The notes under the pieces are model-generated. The model was not told the origin of the DNA, did no database searches, and saw nothing but the letters and a program-made list of their open reading frames with translations. Source: SHZL01 sp035292625 (GTDB taxonomy: Bacteria > Pseudomonadota > Gammaproteobacteria > Xanthomonadales > SZUA-36). Taken from it: DNA of 15,894 nt. This document shows positions 7,212 to 12,981 of the stretch, piece after piece (position 1 is the first letter of the stretch; every line of letters begins with the position of its first letter). The position numbers and the translations under genes are program-made. Location: assembly GCA_035292625.1 (NCBI GenBank), contig DATDPS010000240.1, positions 1 through 15,894 of the forward strand, given 5' to 3'.

Positions 7212-7586
7212 TCAGGCAGAGTCGGCAGCGTTGCCGCCTGACGTCTTGCTCTTGCCCGAGCCGTCTGCGGCTTTCGGCGTGCTGGCCGCGCTGCTGGCCG
7301 GAGAATCAGCCTTGCCGGCGGTTTCACCACTGGCAGAGGAAGCCTCGGCCGGAGCCGCGCCTTCGGCCTTGCTGCCAGCCGCATCGACCAGGTTGCGCTT
7401 GTTGCCTTGTTTGAAGTCGGTTTCATACCAACCGGCTCCCTTGAGGCGAAAGCCCGCCGCGGAGATCAGCCGCTGCAACCTTGCCTTGCCACATGACGGG
7501 CAGTCCGTCAGCACCGGCTCGCTCATCCTTTGCAGTCGTTCCAGTTCGTGACCACAGGATTGGCAACGGTATTCGTATATCGGCAT
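7212..7586 (-). CDS. FmdB-family zinc-ribbon protein
   Basis: This is a 124-residue small protein of the FmdB/CxxC_CxxC_SSSS putative regulatory family. The first ~70 residues are the conserved part: MPIYEYRCQSCGHELE, with zinc-ribbon cysteines C8, C11, C29 and C32 (the CxxC pairs CQSC and CPSC), then LQRLISAAGFRLKGAGWYETDF. The rest is a low-complexity Ala/Ser/Gly/Lys tail. The function is not established; the name comes from a proposed formamidase regulator. The ATG at 7586 was chosen over an in-frame start at 7655 because it gives the canonical MPIYEY start and has AGGA about nine bases upstream. The gene sits just ahead of aspS, a placement common in Pseudomonas-like genomes, and is probably the first gene of the operon. 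Confidence 0.92.
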   Translation of the reverse strand: MPIYEYRCQSCGHELERLQRMSEPVLTDCPSCGKARLQRLISAAGFRLKGAGWYETDFKQGNKRNLVDAAGSKAEGAAPAEASSASGETAGKADSPASSAASTPKAADGSGKSKTSGGNAADSA

Positions 7587-7654
7587 GTTCGTCTTCCTGC
7601 TTGTTGTTACACGTGGTGTCGAGGATTCGGCTCCCCGCAACCAGGGAGCGCGCA

Positions 7655-7660
7655 ATTATA
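7655..7660 (-). promoter_or_regulatory. Possible -10 box of the fmdB-aspS operon
   Basis: A perfect TATAAT is read on the - strand here, about 70 bases before the fmdB start and inside the 208-base divergent intergenic region. It stands out because the region is otherwise GC-rich. No good -35 box lies 16-18 bases upstream (the DNA there is a C run), so the assignment rests on the -10 word and the position only. Between it and fmdB lies a short imperfect palindrome, CTCCCCGCAACCAGGGAG, at 7631-7648. I could not pick out a convincing promoter on the other strand for the lipoprotein gene at 7795. Confidence 0.4.
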
Positions 7661-7794
7661 AGTGATACGCCCTCAATGGGGGCGGTTTCAGGGGTTTCCA
7701 ACGCTCAAGCATGGGATAACTGATATCATCACCCGCTCGTTTGATTACCCGTTTTCAGCCGGGAACCCCTGGACAGAATGAGAGAATTTTCAAA

Positions 7795-9474
7795 ATGCGC
7801 AGCTGTACTTTTGCCCTGTCATTGGCCGTGTTGCTGACGGCCTGCCAGCACGCCGATGAACCCACCCCAGCCACTGTTGACGTCTCCGCGGGTCCCCCCG
7901 TGGAGATAAACGCCGCGGAGCCAGTCCCGGCAAATTCCCGTTTTGACATTTATGCGACGGTGCGGCTGACCGCAGACCTCAGTTCCCTGGGCGCAACCGA
8001 AAAACAGATGATTCCGCTGCTGATCCAGGCAGCGCAGCTCATGGATGAATTATTCTGGTTGCAGGCCTATGGCGACAAGCAAACCTTGCTGGCTGGAATC
8101 AGCAATCCGGCCGAGCGCCGGTTCGCCGATATCAATTATGGTCCCTGGGACCGCCTGGCAGAGGATCAACCCTTCATCGAGGGCGCCGGACCCAAGCCAC
8201 TGGGTGCGCGTTTTTACCCGGAAGACATGAGCAAGGCGGAGTTCGAGGCCTGGCAACAGGAAGGCAAGGACGGCCTCTATTCCCTGGTAAGGCGCAACGC
8301 GGAGGGAGCCCTTGTGCTGGTGCCCTACAGCCAGGCTTACGCGGACCGGCTGGCCAGCGCCGCCAGCTTGCTGCGGCAGGCGGCGGAACTGGCAGGGGAT
8401 GCGGAATTCGCCAATTACCTGCTGATGCGCGCGCACGCCCTGGAAACGGATGACTACCAGCCTTCCGACATGGCCTGGATGGACATGAAGAACAACACGG
8501 TGGAAACGGTCATCGGGCCGATCGAAACCTACGAAGACCACTTGTTCGGTTACCGCGCCGCGTACGAAGCTTACGTGCTGGTCAAAGACCTGGAATGGAG
8601 TGCGCGCCTGGCGCGTTTCGCCCGGTTCCTGCCGGAGTTGCAGTCGGGGCTGCCCGTTGCGGATGAATACAAGCAGGAGACTCCCGGGTCGGATGCCGAT
8701 CTCAACGCCTATGACGTGGTGTATTACGCCGGGCATTCCAATGCCGGCTCCAAAACCATCGCCATCAACCTGCCCAATGATGAGGAAGTCCAGCTGGAAA
8801 AAGGCACCCGCCGGCTGCAGCTGAAAAACGCCATGCTGGCCAAGTACAACCAGATCCTGCTGCCGATCGCCGAAGCGCTGATTGCCGATGACCAGCGCCA
8901 GCAGGTGAATTTTGATTCATTTTTCTCCGAGACGATGTTTCACGAAGTCGCCCACGGCCTGGGTATCAAGAACACGCTGGACGGCAAGAACACCGTGCGC
9001 CAGGCACTCATGGAGCATGCCTCGGCTCTGGAAGAAGGCAAGGCCGATATCCTCGGTCTCTACATGATGCAGAAATTACGCGCCAGGGGAGAGATTACCG
9101 AAGGTGACCTGATGGGGGACTATGTGACCTTCATGGCGGGTATTTTCCGCTCCGTGCGCTTTGGCGCCAGCAGCGCACATGGCCAGGCGAACATGATCCG
9201 CTTCAATTTCTTTGAGCAGGCCGGCGCTTTCAGCCGCGATGCCGCGAGCGGCAAGTACCGCATCAACGTGCCACAATTCGAACAGGCGGTGGAGGACCTG
9301 GGCCGCACCCTGCTGACCCTGCAGGGTAACGGCGACTATGCCGCGGTAAATGCCTTTGTCACCGGGAATGCGAGTGTCAGCGCGCAACTGCAAGCCGACC
9401 TCGAGCGGCTGGCGGCTGCCAGCATCCCGGTCGACATCGTCTTCGAGCAAGGAGTGGAGGTCCTCGGGTTGTAG
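7795..9474 (+). CDS. Dipeptidyl-peptidase III-like (family M49) zinc metallopeptidase, lipoprotein
   Basis: A 559-residue predicted lipoprotein. Starting at the ATG at 7795, the protein opens with a short basic end, a hydrophobic stretch (TFALSLAVLL) and a lipobox LTAC, a classic lipoprotein signal; the in-frame TTG at 7741 would bury this, so I reject it. The mature part resembles M49 dipeptidyl peptidase III: GSKTIAINLPNDEEVQLEKGTRR, then zinc motif HEVAH (383-387) and, about 25 residues later, EEGKADILGLYM with E413/E414, matching the family's EECRAE-type third zinc ligand. Classical M49 enzymes carry the hexapeptide HEXXGH; here it is a pentapeptide HEXXH, a known minority variant. The expected activity is release of dipeptides from short peptides at the membrane, probably in the periplasm. 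proB starts 5 bases after the stop, suggesting co-transcription. Family assignment is from motifs, not a search. Confidence 0.85.
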   Translation: MRSCTFALSLAVLLTACQHADEPTPATVDVSAGPPVEINAAEPVPANSRFDIYATVRLTADLSSLGATEKQMIPLLIQAAQLMDELFWLQAYGDKQTLLAGISNPAERRFADINYGPWDRLAEDQPFIEGAGPKPLGARFYPEDMSKAEFEAWQQEGKDGLYSLVRRNAEGALVLVPYSQAYADRLASAASLLRQAAELAGDAEFANYLLMRAHALETDDYQPSDMAWMDMKNNTVETVIGPIETYEDHLFGYRAAYEAYVLVKDLEWSARLARFARFLPELQSGLPVADEYKQETPGSDADLNAYDVVYYAGHSNAGSKTIAINLPNDEEVQLEKGTRRLQLKNAMLAKYNQILLPIAEALIADDQRQQVNFDSFFSETMFHEVAHGLGIKNTLDGKNTVRQALMEHASALEEGKADILGLYMMQKLRARGEITEGDLMGDYVTFMAGIFRSVRFGASSAHGQANMIRFNFFEQAGAFSRDAASGKYRINVPQFEQAVEDLGRTLLTLQGNGDYAAVNAFVTGNASVSAQLQADLERLAAASIPVDIVFEQGVEVLGL

Positions 9475-9479
9475 TTGGC

Positions 9480-10589
9480 ATGGAACCACTAAGAACCGCC
9501 AAACGCATAGTCATCAAGGTCGGCAGCCAGGTTCTGTGTACTGATCAGGGTGCGCTCAACCAGCCCGTGCTGGCCAGCCTCGCTTCCCAGATTGCCGAGC
9601 TCGGTAAACTGGGCTGGCAGTCGGTGTTGGTGTCTTCCGGGGCAGTCGCGTCCGGCACGGGGGTGACGCATTCCGAACCCGGGGCGCAAAAGCTGCGGCA
9701 CATTCCCAACCCGGTCACGCGCAAGCAAGCGCTGGCTGCTACAGGACAAGTGCGGCTGATGGAGACCTGGCGCCAGCATTTCAACGCGCACGGCCTGACG
9801 GTGGCCCAGGTGCTGGCCAGCCGCAGCGACTTCCAGACGCGCCGCCACTACCTCAACATGCGCGGCTGCATCGAGGCGCTGCTGGATTGTGGCGTGGTCC
9901 CCATCGTCAATGAAAATGACGTGGTGGCCGTGACCGAATTGATGTTCACCGATAACGATGAACTGGCGGGTCTCCTGGCCGGCATGGTGAATGCCGACCT
10001 GCTGTGTCTGCTGAGCTCAGTAGCCGGGGTGTTCGACGGCGCCCCGGACCTGCCCGGTTCAACCTGTATCGCCCAGTGGGACGATAGCCGCCACCGGATC
10101 GAGGAGATCGTGCAGAGCGGAACCTCGGCGCTGGGCCGCGGCGGCATGAGCGGAAAAATCGCGGTGGCGCGGAAAACTTCGAGACTGGGCACGGAAGTCA
10201 TCATCGCCAATGGCACTGCCGGTGAAATACTGTTGAACTTGGTTAAGGGCGACGGGCCGGGTACGCGGTTTGCGGCCCAGCGCGAAGCCTCGTCCACCAA
10301 ACGCTGGCTGGCAGGCACCGAAGGAAGCTTTCTCGGCATCGTGCATGTGAATGCCGGCGCGGCAGCCGCCCTGCTCGATCGCAGGCTACTGACCAGCTTG
10401 CTGCCGGTGGGCATCGACAGGGTGGAAGGCACATTCGAACGCGGCGACGTCATCCAGATCAGGGGCCCGGAAGGCAGGGTGCTGGGGTGCGGCCGTGCCA
10501 GCTACAATCACCACGAAGCCGGGAAACTGCTCGGCCAGCGCGGGCAGAAAGCACTCATCCACTACGATTACCTGTACTTGCCTGACTGA
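9480..10589 (+). CDS. proB: Glutamate 5-kinase (gamma-glutamyl kinase)
   Basis: ProB phosphorylates glutamate to gamma-glutamyl phosphate, the first step of proline synthesis. The 369-residue length matches the family (E. coli 367). The amino-acid-kinase domain shows RIVIKVGSQVL (9-19), VSSGAVASG (51-59), VPIVNEND (140-147), TDNDELAGL (157-165) and GRGGMSGKI (219-227). A PUA domain covers about 285-369. The motifs RRHYLN (121-126) and VTELMFTDNDEL (151-162) resemble, from memory, Bacteroidetes ProB rather than the E. coli enzyme, which reads TRYLNARDT and AEIKVGDNDNL. No strong ribosome site precedes the ATG; the 5-base gap suggests coupling to the upstream gene. proA follows after 12 bases. 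Feedback inhibition by proline is usual in the family but cannot be read from the sequence. Confidence 0.95.
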   Translation: MEPLRTAKRIVIKVGSQVLCTDQGALNQPVLASLASQIAELGKLGWQSVLVSSGAVASGTGVTHSEPGAQKLRHIPNPVTRKQALAATGQVRLMETWRQHFNAHGLTVAQVLASRSDFQTRRHYLNMRGCIEALLDCGVVPIVNENDVVAVTELMFTDNDELAGLLAGMVNADLLCLLSSVAGVFDGAPDLPGSTCIAQWDDSRHRIEEIVQSGTSALGRGGMSGKIAVARKTSRLGTEVIIANGTAGEILLNLVKGDGPGTRFAAQREASSTKRWLAGTEGSFLGIVHVNAGAAAALLDRRLLTSLLPVGIDRVEGTFERGDVIQIRGPEGRVLGCGRASYNHHEAGKLLGQRGQKALIHYDYLYLPD

Positions 10590-10601
10590 ACTGAAACGAA
10601 T

Positions 10602-11879
10602 ATGAAATCCCAGGCCCCCAAGGGCAGCAAGCCGACCGTCCTCATGCATCTGCACGCCACTCGGGAAGCATCGCGCAGCTTGCTGATCTGCCCGCAAAAC
10701 ACCATCGACGCTGTTCTGCTCGCCCTGGCTGAGCGTATACCCGCCGCGGCCAGCGAAATTCTCGACGCCAACCGGCGTGACCTGGCGCATATGGACAAAG
10801 CGGACCCGAAGTATGATCGCCTGTTGCTGGACCAGGGCCGGCTCCAGCTCATCGCGGATGAGCTGCGCCATGTCGCCGCACTGCCCTCACCCGTAGGTGA
10901 AGTGTTGCAGCAAAAAACACTGCCGAACGGGCTGGAGCTGAGCAAGGTCCGGGTCCCCATCGGCGTGATCGCGGTGATCTTCGAGTCCCGGCCCAACGTG
11001 GCCTTCGATGTTTTTTCCCTGTGCCTGAAGACGCGTAATGCCTGTGTGCTCAAAGGCAGCAGCGATGCCAGGAACACCAACCGGGCCGCGGTTGACCTGA
11101 TGCACAGGGTGCTCGCCGAGCATGGTCTCGACACGGCCGTGCTTTATCTGGCACCAGAGGAACGCGAGCATCTGGGGGAGATTTTGCAGGCCGTCGGCCT
11201 GATCGACCTGGCCATTCCGCGCGGCTCACGCGGACTGATAGACTATGTGCGCGACCACGCCCGCATCCCGGTAATCGAAACCGGCGCGGGTATCGTGCAC
11301 ACCTACGTCGACAAGTCAGCCAGGCTGGACCTGGCTGCGGCCATCATCACCAATGCCAAGGCGCGCCGGGTCAGCGTGTGCAATGCCCTGGACACCCTGA
11401 TCCTGCACCGGGACCTGCTGCCCGCCCTGCCCTCGCTGCTGCAGGCCTTGGGCGAGGAATTCGCTGTGGAAGTGTTTGCTGACGAAGAAGCCTATTCCGC
11501 CCTGGACGGGCACTACCCCGCCAGCCTGGAGCATGCCCGTGAGGAACATTTTGGTCAGGAGTTCCTGGCCTACCGCATGTCGGTGAAAACCGTTTCCGGC
11601 CTGGCGCAGGCGTTGGAGCACATTCAGCGCTTCGGCTCGCGCCACACCGAGGCGATAGTGGCAGAAGACTCCGGGCCTATTGAGCAATTTCTCCAGCAAG
11701 TCGATGCGGCAGTGGTTTTGGCCAATGCCTCGACGGCATTCACCGATGGCGCGCAGTTCGGCATGGGCGCGGAAATCGGCATCAGCACCCAAAAACTGCA
11801 TGCCCGCGGGCCCATGGCGCTGCCGGAACTCACCAGCTACAAGTGGGTGGTTCGCGGCACAGGCCAGGTCCGCCCATGA
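10602..11879 (+). CDS. proA: Glutamate-5-semialdehyde dehydrogenase (gamma-glutamyl phosphate reductase)
   Basis: ProA reduces gamma-glutamyl phosphate with NADPH to glutamate-5-semialdehyde, which cyclises to the proline precursor P5C. The 425-residue protein has the aldehyde-dehydrogenase fold with GVIAVIFESRPNVAFD (121-136), VLKGSSDA (149-156), IPRGSRGLI (205-213), IVHTYVD (231-237) and the catalytic cysteine C260 in RRVSVCNALDTL. The C-terminal part contains TAFTDGAQFGMGAEIGIST and KLHARGPM. The wording SLCLKTRNACVLKGSSDA, RRVSVCNALD and the TSYKW ending match my memory of Bacteroidetes-type ProA more than the E. coli type (TQRPGVCNA, FADGFEFGLGAE). It lies 12 bases after proB, and a glutamine amidotransferase gene follows after 19. 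The pair is therefore complete and self-contained for the first two proline steps; proC is not in the window. Confidence 0.95.
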   Translation: MKSQAPKGSKPTVLMHLHATREASRSLLICPQNTIDAVLLALAERIPAAASEILDANRRDLAHMDKADPKYDRLLLDQGRLQLIADELRHVAALPSPVGEVLQQKTLPNGLELSKVRVPIGVIAVIFESRPNVAFDVFSLCLKTRNACVLKGSSDARNTNRAAVDLMHRVLAEHGLDTAVLYLAPEEREHLGEILQAVGLIDLAIPRGSRGLIDYVRDHARIPVIETGAGIVHTYVDKSARLDLAAAIITNAKARRVSVCNALDTLILHRDLLPALPSLLQALGEEFAVEVFADEEAYSALDGHYPASLEHAREEHFGQEFLAYRMSVKTVSGLAQALEHIQRFGSRHTEAIVAEDSGPIEQFLQQVDAAVVLANASTAFTDGAQFGMGAEIGISTQKLHARGPMALPELTSYKWVVRGTGQVRP

Positions 11880-11898
11880 GCTGAGCCCGGGTTGATCG

Positions 11899-12645
11899 AT
11901 GGCCAGGGTCCTGGTTTTCCAACACGTTGCCGCCGAGCCCCTGGGTACCCTGGACCCGATGCTGCGCGACCGCGGCCACCGCATCCGCTATGTGAATTTT
12001 CACCGTGAACCCGACGCCCGCCCTGACATCGACCGCTACAATGCCCTGATCGTGCTGGGCGGCCCGCAAATGCCGGACCAGGGCGACAGATACCCGCACC
12101 TGAACGTTGAAATGCGCTGTATCGAAAAGGCCCTCAAACTGGATATTCCCGTGCTGGGAATTTGCCTGGGAGCACAATTGCTGGCCTGCACGCTGGGGGG
12201 TGGTGTCAGGCCGATGGATGCCTGGGAGATCGGCTGGTACGCACTCAAGCCCACCGCTCAGTCAGCCGCCGACCCGCTGTTCTGCAGCCTGACGCGGCCC
12301 CACGCGGCGTTTCAGTGGCATGGTTACACCTTTGATATCCCCGCTGGCGCCGTGCACCTTGCCCGTTCCGATGCCTGCGAGAACCAGGCCTTCCGCTATG
12401 GCAAGCACTCGTATGGCCTGCAATGCCATCTCGAACTGGACGAGCGGCTGATCAATCGCTGGTTGAATTACCCGGAATACCAGGCGGACCTCGACACTGC
12501 CGGTCGCGGCCAGGATGCCGCGGTCATCCGCGAGCAAACTCACCAGCTGATCGGCCAATCCATAGCGCTCAGTAATGAAGTGTTCGGCCAGTTCCTGAAG
12601 CCGCTGGGGCAGCCGAACCTGCGGCACGTGCTGCCTTCACGCTGA
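11899..12645 (+). CDS. Class I glutamine amidotransferase (GMP-synthase-like GATase1 domain protein)
   Basis: This is a 248-residue stand-alone GATase1 protein. It has LIVLGGPQMP (50-59), the nucleophile elbow GICLGAQLLA with Cys89, a WHGYTF segment (140-145) typical of the GMP-synthase-like subgroup, and the His-Glu pair of the triad in LQCHLEL (His177, Glu179). The family hydrolyses glutamine or gamma-glutamyl compounds; members are often annotated only as glutamine amidotransferase, and the real substrate is unknown here. No synthetase domain is attached or nearby that could use the ammonia. It starts 19 bases after proA on the same strand, so it is probably the last gene of the proBA transcript. 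Gamma-glutamyl or glutamine hydrolysis feeding glutamate to ProB is a guess from position only. Confidence 0.85.
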   Translation: MARVLVFQHVAAEPLGTLDPMLRDRGHRIRYVNFHREPDARPDIDRYNALIVLGGPQMPDQGDRYPHLNVEMRCIEKALKLDIPVLGICLGAQLLACTLGGGVRPMDAWEIGWYALKPTAQSAADPLFCSLTRPHAAFQWHGYTFDIPAGAVHLARSDACENQAFRYGKHSYGLQCHLELDERLINRWLNYPEYQADLDTAGRGQDAAVIREQTHQLIGQSIALSNEVFGQFLKPLGQPNLRHVLPSR

Positions 12646-12688
12646 AGTTATTTCGGCCCCTGTTCCCGCCGGCTCAAAAGTTTCGCTT

Positions 12689-12710
12689 CGTCACCCCGGA
12701 TTTTGCGCAG
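12689..12710. repeat. Partial REP-like element, left half only
   Basis: CGTCACCCCGGATTTTGCGCAG matches the left half of the complete element at 12919-12958 with two differences (CACC for CATC, GCGCAG for GCACAG). The right half of the palindrome is missing: the sequence runs on as CTCGTTTTCG into the next copy at 12723. It looks like a decayed or truncated member of the same family. Confidence 0.7.
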
Positions 12711-12722
12711 CTCGTTTTCGCC

Positions 12723-12819
12723 CGTCATTCCAGAATTGCGCAGCAAATCTGGAATCCAGGAGTGCCTCCAAACAGCAGTACTGGATTCCAGACGCGCCTG
12801 CGGCGGTCTGGAATGACGG
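12723..12819. repeat. Inverted pair of REP/MITE-like palindromic elements
   Basis: The left copy (12723-12760) begins CGTCATTCCAGA and ends TCTGGAATCCAGG. It contains a perfect 8-base stem, ATTCCAGA (12727-12734) with TCTGGAAT (12748-12755), around a 13-base loop. The right copy (12781-12819) is the same element inverted: CTGGATTCCAGA at its left, TCTGGAATGACGG at its right, with its own 8-base stem (12785-12792 with 12807-12814). The outer 12-base ends, 12723-12734 and 12807-12818, are exact reverse complements. This paired layout resembles BIME-type clusters. The word CGTCATTCC...GGAATCCAG is a common intergenic palindrome in proteobacterial genomes, from memory. Confidence 0.85.
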
Positions 12820-12891
12820 TCTGGTAAATGTGTTGCGGGCTGGAATGACGGTATGGTAAATGTGTTGCGGGCTGGAATGACGGTATGGTAA
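12810..12891. repeat. 32-base direct repeat, two full copies and a partial third
   Basis: Two adjacent 32-base copies (12810-12841 and 12842-12873) differ at one base (TCTGG versus TATGG), and an 18-base partial third copy covers 12874-12891. Each unit begins with GGAATGACGG, the end of the palindromic element, followed by TATGGTAAATGTGTTGCGGGCT. The array therefore appears to have grown by duplication from the right end of the inverted element. Units touch with no spacers, so this is not a CRISPR array. Confidence 0.9.
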
Positions 12892-12918
12892 TTCTTTCGC
12901 TGAGCTGACTCCCCAAGA

Positions 12919-12958
12919 CGTCATCCCGGATTTTGCACAGCAAACATCCGGGATCCAG
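12919..12958. repeat. Complete REP-like palindromic element
   Basis: This is the third copy of the family: CGTCATCCCGGATTTTGCAC at the left and a right end closing in ATCCGGGATCCAG. A perfect 9-base stem joins ATCCCGGAT (12923-12931) to ATCCGGGAT (12946-12954). Compared with the copy at 12723, both arms have changed together (AGA/TCT to GGA/TCC), so base pairing is kept while the sequence differs, which argues that the hairpin matters. It ends 23 bases from the clpB stop. Confidence 0.8.
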
Positions 12959-12981
12959 TAGCAGCGGAACGGCATCGACCT

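Larger units (their letters stand above)
12646..12981. other. Gene-free stretch between convergent genes, filled with repeats
   Basis: These 336 bases separate the 3' ends of the amidotransferase gene (+) and clpB (-). They hold at least three related copies of a palindromic element, one inverted copy and a 32-base tandem repeat, listed separately. Open frames crossing the stretch on the - strand (12691-12975 and 12725-12985) are made of translated repeats and have no family features. I see no T-run terminator; the palindromes themselves could end transcription from both sides. Confidence 0.8.

Noticed and set aside
7103..7426. 107-codon open frame on the - strand across the fmdB tail and the 15-base repeats
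   Set aside because: It lies one base off the fmdB frame and looks like low-complexity read-through; kept only as a possible lost tail in the findings.
7741..7794. Upstream TTG start for the M49-like lipoprotein
   Set aside because: The extra 18 residues would precede and spoil a textbook lipoprotein signal that begins at the ATG at 7795.
12810..12891. Possible CRISPR array
   Set aside because: The 32-base units are directly adjacent without spacers, there are fewer than three full copies, and no cas gene is nearby.
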